Shown here one piece after another: positions 1 through 11,628 of a stretch of DNA of 64,000 nucleotides (position 1 is the stretch's first letter; every line of letters starts with the position of its first letter). The notes beneath the pieces were generated by a model that did not search any database, was not told the DNA's origin, and saw nothing but the letters and a program-made list of their open reading frames with translations. Both the position numbers and the translations under genes were made by a program. The DNA is from Euryodendron excelsum (taxonomy: Eukaryota; Streptophyta; Magnoliopsida; Ericales; Pentaphylacaceae): positions 45,305,001-45,369,000 of the forward strand of contig CM065387.1 of assembly GCA_033060915.1 (NCBI GenBank), in the 5' to 3' direction.

Positions 1-577
1 AGGCCCTCAGCTGCTTGAAGCTCTTTAAGAAGCTCTGCCATTAAATAAGATAACTTATTTATGTTGTAGTTCAGGCAGAACTGCTTAAAGGAATCAGGTA
101 ACGACTGGAGAATGATATCAACTTGGGTTTCCCCATCGATTTCAGCTCCAAGGATCTCTAGTTCATTCAGAAGACTCATCATCTTCATAACATGATCCCT
201 AACTAGGATCCCTTCAACCATAGTTGTGTTCATTAGGTCTCTCATGGCAACTAGCCTAGCAACACGATTCTGATCCCCAAACATGTCTTTGAGGCTCTTC
301 ATCATGTCATAGGCAGTGGGCATAGCCTGATGCAGAACATTCGACATAGATGCCAAAATGTAACACCGCGACATCTCTCAGCCTTTACCCATTTCTGGTA
401 AGCCTGGGTTTTCTCATCGGTTGCCCCCTCACCAGGTACCAGTGGACAAACCTCAGTGAGCACAAACTTGTACTCTTCAGCAGTTAGCACAATATCCAAA
501 TTCCTTTTCCAGTCAATATAATTTGGTCCAATCAGTTTATTTTCTTTAAGAATAACAGCAAGTGGATTGAAAGCCAT
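1..577 (-). pseudogene. Ty1/copia retrotransposon gag, 5' part, frameshifted, cut by window edge
   Basis: Read on the minus strand from ATG at 577, the protein starts MAFNPLAVILKENKLIGPNY and continues with a Trp-containing core (IDWKRNLDIVL) and an EYKFVL motif. This is the usual N-terminus of the copia-type gag polypeptide (UBN2/DUF4219-like capsid region). The frame breaks near position 375, where one base appears to be missing; the other frame then continues open to the window edge with gag-like text (Met-rich segment, ...MKSLKDMFGDQNRVARLV..., then SLPDSFKQF). Gag would package the element RNA in cytoplasmic particles. The pol part lies outside the window. It belongs with the leader, PBS and LTR at 598-2606. 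One frameshift in gag is enough to make this copy non-autonomous. Family call is confident; the exact frameshift base was judged by eye. Confidence 0.85.
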
Positions 578-597
578 TTTAATCCTGAGAATCACAT

Positions 598-1906
598 ATT
601 ATAACAAAAAATGATGAGCAAAAATAAACTTTAGAATTCAATCATTAAAATATGGTTCCCTCTACCAATATTTTAAAAGAATCCGCCAACAGCCTAATAT
701 GCCGTGAATAGCATGCCTTGATGGGAGGTCATCTACTATTCAACATTTATCTAGAGAGGTGAATACCTATTAACTTTACTATCTAGGTAAGTAATTATGC
801 CAAGTAAAATTAAATAGCTGACTTAGCTTTGGTCCTATAAATAATAGCAGTGATTCAGATGGTGAGAATGTTATTATTTTTAGCTAAGTGTTTACCATCG
901 TTAAACTCTAGATCTATTGTTTAGTAGTGAGTCGCTTAGATGGAGAGTTAACCCAATACTAACAACTACTAGTGTTTATACTTAGTGAGTCCGTAACTTA
1001 TTCCATCCGATAGGGAGGATGGCACTAAAACCAACACATAGAATAAATTACTTCACTTATAAACTAGTGATGGAGACCATAGGATTTATTTGTAATAAAT
1101 TCCCTCACCCACTTAGATTTTAATACATGAGGGATGTCATGTGTTTAATTACCCAATAAATATAATATTTCAATATTGGTGACCAACATATGTGCAACAA
1201 ATAAAATTTTAAATTTCCTTAATTTTGAAAAAAAAATTAAATTAAAGCATAGGAATTAATTTTATTCTCTAGTTGAACACATATAGACCAAAATTGAAAT
1301 CTTAAATTTATATAATTAAAACACAACTTAAAGGTCATTTATCTTTTATCTATTATCCATGTTCTCCCATGCTAATAACATAACAACAAGAATATAAAAT
1401 ATAATAATCATAGACAAGCAAGATAAGCAAAATATAATCAAGATCCTGACTATTATGGTCAAGAAATCACTCCAAAGTGATGAGGAGTCCAACCGCGCCA
1501 TGATATCATCAAGAATCCTTGTTTGCCACTTCGCTAAGTTATGGGGGTTCGGGGGTAGCGCCCCCGATGACGGGGATCGACCTACCCGGTCAGGTCGCGG
1601 GGATCGAAATCTCCAAATACAGTAGAGCTCCAGAATATAATAAATCAAAATCTCTAAAACAGTGGAGTTCCCATGCTTCAAAAAATAGTTATTACAACTG
1701 ATTCTATGCCTCCTTAAACCGGAGTTCACAATCTAAGAATCATATAAAAAAACCGCAATCACATAACATATATTCATGTGATCATAATAACCAGGTAGAG
1801 CGCTGCAAAATAGAGGTTAGCACAGATCCACGTTCTACCCTAAGCATGCATGGAACCGATTTTTGGAGAACATGGTCGGTATTATACGTATACAGTATCA
1901 ACCAAG
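598..1906 (-). other. Untranslated leader of the copia element
   Basis: About 1.3 kb lies between the primer-binding site and the gag start. It is AT-rich with no credible ORF. It contains one sharply GC-rich patch at 1540-1610 (a G5-N5-C5 inverted repeat near 1557-1571). I see no host gene here. Confidence 0.6.
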
Positions 1907-1918
1907 GCTCTGATACTA
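1907..1918 (-). other. Primer-binding site (initiator Met tRNA type)
   Basis: The minus strand reads TAGTATCAGAGC followed by CTTGG. Plant copia elements usually have TGGTATCAGAGC, complementary to the 3' end of initiator Met tRNA, so this copy carries one change (G to A at the third base). It sits two bases inside the LTR end at 1921. Confidence 0.75.
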
Positions 1919-1920
1919 GT

Positions 1921-2606
1921 TGTTGGGGACTGCGGAATTTCCCACGACCTAGCTATAGTGTATACGCATACTACTAAAAATTTCGATCTGATTAGCATAG
2001 CCTAATCTACGTGGTTAGAATCGTACATTCTAGATCTCTCTGGTTTGATCCCGAATAACAATAATTAGCACTAAGCACGAAGCAGCCGCTCAAACTCAAC
2101 CTTCGAACTTTTATTGTATTTCTCGTACACACCTTGCTCTACAAAAAATGAGCTCACCGCTGCTAGGGTTTCTCTTCCTCACACTGGGGCAATCAATTTA
2201 ACACGGGTCTGACTAGGCGAAGACTAATCAAAGCGGTTTTGTCGCAAGGGCTTTGGCTTGATTTTCTTGAAAGAGAAAGTGAGAGACGAGATACAAAAGT
2301 TAGTGATAACAAAAGGGGTGAGGTAGTGTGCATTTCTTGCACCCAAGTCATGCATACACCACAAGTCTTCACACGTGTCACCTTAAGATTTTAACACGTC
2401 TCCATCTTGACATTACCTTGCTTGCATCATTAAAGTCATTAAAGTCACGTGGCCTTTTTTAAGAGGTGCATCAATCTTATCTTGGATGTATGGAAGCCAA
2501 TTTATAGTTGCACGCAACCTATTTCTTGTACACATGTCATGCATACACCATAAGTCATCGAAGTCTAATCGGGAATGGCTGCTGGGACTTCTGTTCAATG
2601 TTAACA
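1921..2606 (-). repeat. 5' LTR of the minus-strand copia element
   Basis: On the minus strand this 686-bp segment begins TGTTAACATTG and ends CCCCAACA, the standard TG...CA termini, and is followed directly by the primer-binding site. It contains a TATA box at 2500-2506. Two imperfect direct repeats of about 45 bp (2331-2376 and 2518-2564, both around catgcatacacca) could be promoter sub-repeats. The second LTR is off the window, so the outer boundary at 2606 rests on the terminal motif only. Confidence 0.65.
2500..2506 (-). promoter_or_regulatory. TATA box of the copia LTR
   Basis: The minus strand reads CAACTATAAATTGGC, a good plant TATA box placed inside the LTR and pointing toward gag. 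Activity is inferred. Confidence 0.5.
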
Positions 2607-2892
2607 GGTTCATGACCTCAGTGTTCATATCCGTGACGTTCATAGATGGTATCGTATAAATAGATATAGATCCTCATTTTTCATTTTGAAAAAGTTATTG
2701 TCTTGCGTACTTGTTAATATTTTCTATATAAGTATTGTGCCATTCTTATGTTTAATTTGTGTTTTGCTTATCTTTTATCTTTTTAAAATGATTTCCTATT
2801 CTCATATTACTTCAAAAGGACCAAGGAGTGATATATGAACTTATGTAGGTTGAACATATACCCAATATAGTGTTGGATTTTTGTATACGTAT
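2607..2892. other. AT-rich flank between two retrotransposons
   Basis: No ORF or recognisable element. It is the left target-site flank of the Tat-type element, whose right flank resumes at 12201. Confidence 0.6.
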
Positions 2893-3467
2893 TGGTGATG
2901 ATGATTTTTCGACCAGACCAGAATCTGAACTCAGCATTCCTGGTCGTCCGACGCTGACCGTCCTCGTATTCCCGAGCCGGTCGAACACCCGTAGTCACTT
3001 GCTGGTCGAGTCGGTAGCCAACCACGCCTGTCAGGCCCACTTCTGACACCAGCCGCCCTGGCACGCACCAGGGGCGTGGGTGTGGCGTGTACTTACAACA
3101 ACCACCACGCCTCCGACACCGTTCTGACACACGCCACCCTGGAGTGTGGAGGTGGTCCTCTCGAGTGCTCTTACACTATTCCGACACAACTCTGGCCCGC
3201 CAGCCGAAGGCCGCCACGTGGAGAACCCACCTACCACTCCCATGCAAACATACAAGGGGAGAAAGAATCCCTTTCAGAGGTACGCAACACATTAACCCTG
3301 AATATCTCTCCCTCTAACGTCGAAATTTCCTTGAATCTAACTTGAACACTGGAGGGCCATTGGCCCCCACCACAGCGGTGGGTTTTAGTGCAGGTGATCA
3401 CCAGCCAACCAAGGAACAGTTCATCCCGAACTTGGGAGCAAGCCAACACGAGATTGCTGCATCATCA
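2893..3467 (+). repeat. 5' LTR of the Tat-type element
   Basis: 575 bp, starts TGGTGATGATG and ends CATCATCA. It matches 11629-12195 along its full length. I found no clear TATA box inside it. Confidence 0.85.
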
Positions 3468-3469
3468 GC

Positions 3470-3486
3470 TGGCGCCGTCTGTGGGA
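3470..3486 (+). other. Primer-binding site of the Tat-type element
   Basis: TGGCGCCGTCTGTGGGA begins two bases after the 5' LTR. The first nine bases match the 3' end of a tRNA finishing ACGGCGCCA, as plant tRNA-Asp does; the exact primer is inferred. Confidence 0.7.
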
Positions 3487-3509
3487 ATAGACTTCTCTCG
3501 TGGCATTTC

Positions 3510-6500
3510 ATGGTCTTGACTAGGTCTGGGATCAGTACCCTCCCTGAAGGAACTTCGATGGCCGATTCCAGTGCAGAAAAGATAGCCGCTTTGGAGAAGA
3601 CGGTGGCTGACATGATGGCCCGCATGCAGCAGCTGGTCAGTCAAAATGCGGAGTTACTCCAACGAAACCCTCCTTCTCCTCCACCAGAGATTCCACCACA
3701 GCCCAACCCGCTGGCCGATGAACAACAGGAGCAGGAGGTCGACAAGGATCCGTCTGTCCTCCCCAACGGCGGCGAAAATGGCAATGGAGGGCGGGTTGAT
3801 GACCCTCTACTTCGCCGCGAGCCCAACATCGACGAAACACAAACGAGCCACGCCATTCCATCGAAGACGGAGATGGTAGACAACAAACCAGAAAGCTCCC
3901 ACACTTGGGACGAGCAACTGAAAGTCATGCAAGCCCAAATGGCCGGAGTTTTAGCTGCAGTGGAAGCCAAAGCCTCGAACACCGTGGACGCCTTAATTGG
4001 CAGAACAGCCTCATCGTTCACGCAGAAGGTGATGGATTATCCACTCCCCCCGAAGTTTAAAATGCCACACTTTGGACGCCTTTGATGGATACAAAGACCT
4101 GGTCGACCACTTGGAGACGTTCGGGGCGCTCATGCACCTGCAAGCGGTACCGGATGAGATCATATGTAGAGCTTTCCCTGTCACGTTGAAGGGTTCGGCG
4201 CGAACGTGGTTCAACAAAGTCAAGCCCACGTCGGTCGCCACTTTCAAAGAACTCAACAAACTCTTTGTGAGCCACTACATTGGGGCCCAGAGGTAGAGGA
4301 GACCTGCGGCCTACTTATTGACTGTGAGGTAGAAGAATGAGGAAACGCTGCGGAAATACGTAGGAAGGTTCAACCAAGAGACTCTGGTCGTGGATGATGT
4401 GGACGATAAGGTGGCTGTCACGGCGTTCATGAGCGGTCTGAGAACTGGGAAACTCCTCTTTTCCCTGTCGAAGAAACCGCCACAGGATATGGCAGAGTTG
4501 ATGCTCCGTGCTCAGAAGCACATGAACGCAGAAGACGCCATGAGTGCGAGGTGAGATAATGATGAAGGGGGCGCCTCTCGACCAGAGAAGAAGAGGTCGA
4601 GCGACACCTCGAACGACGAAAGGGAAGCCAAGACGAGCCGAACTAGCAACTGATCGAGGAATAGAGGAGAAGAGAGGCGCGAGTACTACCGCGGCCTCGA
4701 TCAAACGTTCACCCCTCTCATGACGAAGCTGAAGGACATCTTGATGGAGATCAGGGACGACTCGGACCTGAAATGGCCCGAGCCTTTGAAGACGCCTTCG
4801 GGTATGAGGAGCAAGAGGCGATATTGCTGGTTCCACTGCGATCATGGTCACGACACGGAGGACTATATTGACCTAAAGCAGCAGATCGAAGATCTGATAA
4901 AATGGGGGAGGCTTAACCGCTACGTGGCCGGTCGAGACCGAGCACGGGCGGAACGACGCAGCCCAGCAAGAACCGAAGCAACGACCCAGCCCATTGGAGA
5001 GATAAGGGTTATTGCTGGGGGATTTGTCGGAGGAGGGGAGTCCTCTTCGGCGAGGAAGAAACACGTCCGGAACATCCGAACAGAAGCAGAAGTAATGCTG
5101 GTCGGGGCGGCCAGCAAGAAGACAAAGACTGAAGGTCCTGCGATCACATTCACAGAAGAAGAGGCCGCCGAGTTGCACCAACCGCACGATGACCCCCTGG
5201 TCGTCTCGGCGGTGATCTCCAACTTCAAGACTTGGCGAATCCTAGTCGACAGCGGAAGCTCAGCGGACATCCTATTCTGGGGGGCCTTTGAGAAGATGAA
5301 GATCGGCCAAGAGAAGTTACAGCCCGTCAACTGTCCCTTAGTTGGCTTCACCGGAGATCGAGTGGTCCCTCTCAGATCCATCGCCCTACCGGTAACCCTT
5401 GGAGAGGAACCACACCGGACAACGAAGATGGTACACTTCCTGGTTGTGGATTGTCCTTCTGCATACAATGCCATCATTGGCCGAACGGCCCTGAACCTGT
5501 TCAAGGCGGTAGATTCTACGTATCATCTTTGGATTAAATTCCCGATCGACACTAGGGTCAGGTGTGCAAGGGGCAACCAGAAGGAAGCGCGGGAGTGCTA
5601 CATGGCCTCCCTTAAAGGAGAACCCAGCAGGGAGACCTTGGTCATCGAAGCGCTCGAGCCGAGGGATGAGCAGGAGGTCAGAAGGCGGGAGCCGGCAGAA
5701 GATCTCGAAGATGTCCTGGTCGGGCAACCAGAGCAGAACAAAACGGTGAGGATAGGGGCTGCCGCACCCGAGGAGTTGAAGCAACAGCTGCGGGAGTTCC
5801 TGAGAAACAACGTCGACGTATTCGCATGGTCTCACGAAGACATGCCCGGAATTGACACCCGAGTAGCAGCCCACTACTTGAACATTGATCCTGAGGCTAG
5901 GCCGGTCAAGCAGAAGCGAAGGAACTTTGCGCCAAAAAGGAATGAGGCCGTAGCCAAGGAGGTAGAGACGCTGGTGTAGGAAAAGTTCATCAGGGAAGTG
6001 CACTACCCCACTTGGCTCTCCAACGTTGTTATGGTGAAGAAGTCCAACGGGAAGTGGTGGATATGCGTTGATTTCACCGACCTGAACAAAGTATGCCCCA
6101 AAGACAGTTTCCTACTACCAACCATCGACCTCTTCGTCGACTCTACTGCAGGGTATGAAATGCTAACTTTTATGGACGCTTTTTCAGGATATAACTAGAT
6201 CTGGATGGCGGAGCATGACCGGGAGCACACGGCCTTCATTACAGACCGGGGGCTCTATTGCTACAACGTCATGTCGTTCGGGTTGAAGAATGCAGGGGCC
6301 ACATACCAATGGTTGGTCAACCTCAAGTTCAAGTCGCAGATTGACCGTAATGTGGAGGTTTACGTGGATGATATGTTGGTGAAGAGCAAGGAGGCCACCG
6401 ACCATCTACGAGACCTCAAAGAGATGTTCCAAACACTCCGCAAGTACCGAATGAAACTCAGCCCCGCCAAGTGTGCCTTCAGTGTAGCCTCGGGCAAGTT

Positions 6501-8874
6501 TTCGGGCTTCATGGTGTCACAGAGGGAGATCGAGGCCAACCCGGAGAAAATTCAAGCCATCATCGACATGCAAGTGCCCAGAACGACGAAAGATGTTCAG
6601 AGGCTGGCGGGACATGTCGCTGCCCTGAATAGGTTCATCTCTAGGTCCACGGACAAGTGTTTGCCGTTCTTCAAGATCTTACACAAGGCGTTCGAATGGA
6701 ATGCGGAGTGTGGAGTAGCCTTTGGTCAACTCAAACAATACCTGAGCTCAGTCCCGCTGCTCAGCCGAACCGTCCCGGGGGAGGAGTTGTTTCTCTATTT
6801 GGCCGTCTTGGCGACTGCAGTGAGCTCAGCTCTGGTCCGAGAGGAAGCAGGGGTACAAAAGCCAGTCTACTACACCAGTCATGCCTTGCGTGGAGCAGAA
6901 GAACGGTACCCGAAGATAGAACTCCTGGCCCTCGCGCTGATAACTGCGGCTTGGCGCCTGCGGCCCTACTTCCAAGCTCACACGATTGTGGTATTCATTG
7001 ACCAGCCACTAAAGAACATACTACACAAGCCCGAGACGTCTGGGCGATTAGTGAAATGGTCCGTTGAACTTAGCTAGTTCGACATCCACTATCGACCTCG
7101 ACTGGCGATCAAAGGACAGGCGGCTGCGGATTTCATCGTAGAATTCACTAACCCACCCCCTGCCCCCCCTGAAGTCGATCTACCCGACAACAACTAGGTC
7201 CTGAACGTTGATGGTTCGTCCACTCACGATTCCGATGGTGCCGGCGAGGTCCTCATCACCCTGGACGGCTACAAGATGGAATATGCACTCCGCTTCAAGT
7301 TCCCCGCCACCAATAACGTCGCCAAATACGAAGCACTCATTGTCAATCTCCGAATGGCTCGATGAATGGGGGCAGAACAGATAGTAGTCCGAAGCGACTC
7401 TCAGCTCGTGGTGGAGCAGATTCAGGGAGAGTACGAAGCAAGATAAGACACCATGAAACAATATTGCCAAGTGGCGAAGATACTCTTGGAACGCATCCCG
7501 AGATTGGAGAATGAAGAGGCGGACCAACTAGCCAGAATAGCCTCGTCCAATGAGCCCGACCCGAACGTTCCGATCGAGATCCTTGATTCACCGAGCATCC
7601 AGAGCCCGGAAGTCGACCAGATTGTGCCTGAATCCTTGTGAATGAGCTAGATCAGAAGTTACTTAGAGAACGGAACCCTACCCGAGGACCGGAATGAGGC
7701 GAGGCGGATTCAATACCGGTCGAGCAGGTACCTCATACAAGGCGGGATACTATACAAGAGAGGGCACACCATGTCATTGCTTCGTTATGCCAATGAGGAA
7801 GAGGCAGACTACATAATGCGGGAGGTCCACGAGGGGGTCTGCGGGAACCACTCTGGTGGTCGGTCCCTCGTCAAGAAAATTTTGCGAACGACTTATTATT
7901 GGCCCACCATGGAGAGAGATGCCCAGGAATTTGTCAAGAAATGTGACAAGTGCCAGCGGTTCGCCAACATCCCGAGACTGTCCTCTCAAGAACTGACCCT
8001 AATCTAGACTCCCTGGCCCTTTGCCCAGTGGGGGATTGACATTGTGGGTCCGCTGCCGCTCGGCAAAGGTCAGACGAAATTTGTAATGGTAGCGATCGAT
8101 TACTTCACGAAGTGGGCGGAGACAAAGGCCCTACCGACAATTACTGAGGAGAAGATGAAGAAATTTTTGTGGCAGAATATTATGTGCAAGTTCGGAATCC
8201 CCAAGGCCGTCATCACAGACAACAGGAAGCAGTTCGAGGGCAGACAGTTCAACAAATTGTGCACCGACCTAGGGATAAGCCACCGTGCTTCGTCCCCCGA
8301 GCACCCTCAAGCGAACTGCCAAGTTGAAGTCACCAACAGGTCCCTTTTGAAGATCCTCAAGACGAAGTTGGAGAAGGCCAAGGGCTTGTGGGCAGAAGAG
8401 CTCCATAATATCCTCTGGGCCTACAGAACGACGGAGAGAGTATCCACCGCTCAGACGCCGTTCTCGCTCACCTTCGGCACCAAAGCCGTGATCCCAGTAG
8501 AGATCGGTCTCCCCAGCCCCCGAACGGTGCAATTCGACCCCGTGACCAACGGCGAGGCCATGAATGTGGACCTGGATCTATTGGAGGAAAGAAGGTTACA
8601 GGCAACTATGAGAGTGGCGTCTTACTAGCAGAAGATGCGCCGGTACCACAACTCCAGAGTTCGACCAAAAGACTTCGCGACCGGAGACCTTGTTTTGAAA
8701 AGAGTCAACCAGTCCAGCAAGGATCCCAGAGAGGGCAAGCTTAGGCCCAATTGGGAAGGACCTTACCAGGTGATCAGCGGTACGCGAAAGGGGATGTATA
8801 GGCTGAGAAACTCAGAGGGCAAGGAGCTTCCGCACCCGTGGCACGCAGAACACCTAAGGAAATACTACTCTTGA
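3510..8874 (+). pseudogene. Decayed gag-pol polyprotein (gag, PR, RT, RNase H, aRNase H, integrase)
   Basis: ATG at 3510 (MVLTRSGISTL) opens gag. One extra T near 4070 shifts the frame; from 4072 to the stop at 8874 a single frame carries everything, interrupted by 14 stops. Domains: gag core about 4080-4520 (LKGSARTWFNKV); C/H cluster near 4825; protease LVDSGSSADIL with the catalytic DSG at 5248-5256; reverse transcriptase with YVDD at 6361-6372; RNase H about 6730-7070; second RNase H about 7200-7440 (VDGSS, KYEAL, SDSQL); integrase HHCC zinc site (His 7828 and 7849, Cys 7942 and 7951) and DDE core (Asp 8038, Asp 8218, Glu 8326, a 35-residue last spacing); C-terminal WEGPY region near 8750. 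The usual Gly before the integrase Glu motif is Cys here. No chromodomain seen. The element cannot be autonomous. Confidence 0.92.
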
Positions 8875-8969
8875 AAAGTCCCTACTTGTAATTCTCCAAA
8901 ATATCAATAAAGGCAACTATTCGGCCAATTGTCTACATATATCGACTTTGAATTTATCTACTTGCGTAG

Positions 8970-9563
8970 AATCGACATAGAATCTGCTCGGCCAAGTGCC
9001 GAACAGAGCTAGAGGGCCTTAGTTGACAATGGCACCGAAGTAGAATCTGCTCGGCCAAGTGCGGAGCAGAGCCAGAGGGCCTTAGTTGGCAATGGCACAA
9101 TAGAATCTGCTCGGCCAAGTGTCGAGCAGAGCCAGAGGGCCTTAGTTGGCAATGGCACAGAAGTAGAATCTGCTCGGTCAAGTGTCGAGCAGAGCCAAAG
9201 GGCCTTAGTTGGCAATGGCACAGAAGTAGAATCTGCACGGCGAAGTGCCGAGCAGAGACAAAGGGCCCTGATTGGCATGGCAAAGAAATCAAATCTACTC
9301 GGCTAAGTGCCGAGCAGAGCCAGAGGGCCTTAGTTGGCCATGGCACAGAAGTAGAATCTGCTCGGCCTTGGTCCAGAGGGCCCTCATTGGCCACGTCACA
9401 GAAATAGTATCTCCTCGGCCAAGTGCCGAGCATACCCAGAGGGCCTTGATGGGCCATGGCACAAGTAGAATCCTCTTGGCCAAGTGCCGGGCAGAGCCTG
9501 AAAGCCGTTGGCCGAGGGCCAAGCAGTGACAGCGGGCCATAATTGGCAATGTAATGGAAATTA
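8970..9563 (+). repeat. Tandem repeat block after pol (about nine 60-bp units)
   Basis: Units of about 60-63 bp begin tagaatctgctcggccaagt and include a gagggccttagttgg segment. Nine units can be traced; the seventh is short (about 53 bp) and the last is stretched and divergent. Each unit holds an inverted motif (ctcggccaagtgccgag) that could form a hairpin. The block starts about 95 bp after the gag-pol stop and lies in the 3' untranslated part, as in other Tat elements. Minus-strand open frames across it are repeat artefacts. Confidence 0.9.
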
Positions 9564-9709
9564 AGTCTGAAAATATAGCAAGCACAGAGTTTAAAAGCAA
9601 AAGGTAATTTCATTGATGGTATCAGATGTACAAAGGCAAGATGCCCATTACAAAAACAAAAAAAACAAAAAAAAAGAGAGAAAAACAACAAGTGGACCCC
9701 GAGCCGCCT

Positions 9710-11363
9710 TCAAGCCTGAGCGTGCTCTGTAATTTGTCCCTCAGCGTCGGCATGTTGAGCATCACCGACCTCGTCACCAGCAATAGCTTCCGGCTGAACC
9801 TCAGCGGTTTGGCCTTCCCCAGCAGTACTCGCTTTGGCCCCCTCTTCAGCCACTTGGCCAACAGCCTCCTGGCCATCCACAGGTGCGATCCCGTTGAGAG
9901 GATCCAGGCTCGAGAAGTCCGACTCGAGATACTTCTTGGACACCTGCTTCCGAGCCGACTCGAAGCCCATGAGAAAGGTGGGCTCCAACAAGGCCTAGAA
10001 GTCATCCCCTTTCTTGAATTCCTCAACTGCTTCGGCCATTGCCCTCTTGAGCTCCTCGCTGTGGGCTACCACAGTCTTCTCCAGTTCATGCCTCTTCACC
10101 TCTTCGGCCGAGAAGCTTAGAAGCAACTTGTTGGCTTGCCTGGCAAGTCTTTCATTGTCGGCTCGAGCCGACTGGAGCTCCTCAAGAGCCGAATCCCTTT
10201 CTGCTCGGGCGGTCGAGACGTCGCCCTTCAATGTTTGGATCTCCTAGGTGAGTGTCGAGCTGGTGGCATTCTCTTCCTGAAGGGCTTTTTCTGAGGTCCC
10301 CAAGCGATGACCTTGAGCCATGACCCTAGCAAGGGACTGAAGGCCGAGTGGTTAGAACTTATATAACATAAGAGACGATGAAGAACAGAAAGCTAACCAT
10401 AGAAACACACCTTGAACAGGTCGTGGTTAGCGTCGCTGACCAACCGCGAGTTGGGATGCTTAGCCAGCCTTGTGATGTCCGACGGCTTTATCGCCTCTGT
10501 CGTCCTGTCCCAAGCCATGTCCGTGCTGTCAATGACATTGGTCGAGGTAGAGGCAGCTGGATCGGCGCGAGACTGGGAGTCGGCCAGAACGACCGACCCG
10601 CGCCTCGACTGAGAACCCTCCGAATACCCCGGTGGAGGCCTGACGACCATAGAAACTTGGCCTTTCCCTTTTTGGGGGGACGCCTTCTTCAAGAGAGGAG
10701 GGGGAGGGGGGAGCTCTTCGGCAGCCTCAGCAGTCTTCTGACGCTTCGATCCCGAGGGGCCGGTTGCAGCTGCCCTCTTTCTGGCCAAGTAATTAATGTC
10801 GAAGCTCATCTTGGTTGGCACGGAGGTTGACTTGGATGCTTGGGGACCGGGCTGAACCGCGACAGTGTCGACTTGGGTAACGATAGCTGACTGGCGATCT
10901 GCAAAGAGTAGCCAAAAGGGTTAGAGAACGACCAGAATGATAAAAACAAAAATGTACTCACTCCTCTCACGTTCTGCGGCCAAGGCTTCTCTGCTCGGTT
11001 CGGGCCCTAGAAGCTATAGGGAAAACACCTCACACAAACCCCCGAGAACGGATTCTAAGAATTCCGCCCTATCAACAAACCTTGAAAGGTCAGGAATCTG
11101 GCCCCTTCCCTCAAACACAGATACACAGCGAGTAATAAGCCAGTACATATAAACAGAGGGCGAGTCTTACCACGTTTTGAAGAACCAGCGGCGATCTCCG
11201 AAACAAATCGTCTACGAGACCAGGAGAATGGCACCCTTTGGCTGGCTGGAGATGATGAAGACGACGACGGTAGCGTATACAACGGTGAAGTGAGTTGAGT
11301 TCCTCTCTCTATCTCTCTCTGTGCATATTTGGTGAAAAGTAAGGAGGCTGAAAACGGGGGCAA
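9710..11363 (-). pseudogene. Antisense spliced ORF of the Tat-type element, damaged
   Basis: Four minus-strand segments join with GT-AG introns in matching phase: A 11171 to about 11363, B 10962-11006, C 10411-10898, D 9710-10336 (introns 164, 63 and 74 bp). Donors include GTAAGA, GTGAGT and GTGTGT. Segment C holds KMSFDINYLARKRAAATG, a nuclear-signal-like GSKRQKT and a Pro run; segment D begins with a charged heptad-like stretch (RAERDSALEELQSARADN) that looks like a coiled coil and ends acidic and Ala-rich. Two in-frame TAG codons (10244-10246, 9995-9997) break D. No in-frame ATG was found in A; a GTG at 11232-11234 precedes PFSWSRRRF and may be a mutated start. Antisense ORFs between pol and the 3' LTR are known from Tat elements; their role is unclear. 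I do not assign a function. Confidence 0.7.
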
Positions 11364-11614
11364 CTGCCTTACAAAACTCCCTTTACACCTTTGAAATCAA
11401 CGGCCCAGATGGCCTGTAATGATGGGACATCAACGGCTAAAAAACGACTCGTGTTTTCGACTACCGACAGCCAATCTCCCGCTGCCACGTGGAGGCAGGC
11501 GAAGAGACGCGACGGCTCTCGTCATTATTGCGCCGCCCCCGCTATAAATGCACCCCGTGTTTCATGGTCGGATCATCCGATGGAATTCCTCTGACCCCGA
11601 ACGGGCGGCCAGAT
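11364..11614. other. Non-coding segment before the polypurine tract
   Basis: GC-rich 250 bp with no supported ORF. It should hold the promoter of the antisense ORF, but I see no clear minus-strand TATA box. Confidence 0.5.
11543..11549 (+). promoter_or_regulatory. TATA-like box just upstream of the 3' LTR
   Basis: CCCCGCTATAAATGCACC is a textbook TATA context on the plus strand in a GC-rich background, about 80 bp before the 3' LTR. It points into the LTR and the downstream flank. Function unknown. Confidence 0.35.
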
Positions 11615-11626
11615 GAATTGGGGGCA
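11615..11626 (+). other. Polypurine tract
   Basis: gaattgggggca lies immediately before the 3' LTR start and fits the plus-strand priming site of a gypsy element. Confidence 0.7.
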
Positions 11627-11628
11627 TC

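Noticed and set aside
2807..3449. Several overlapping ORFs on both strands, also at 11489-12177
   Set aside because: They fall in the two LTRs and recur in both copies; no coding evidence.
8954..9691. 245-codon minus-strand ORF and shorter neighbours
   Set aside because: It reads through the 60-bp tandem repeats, so the protein is just repeated units of about 20 residues.
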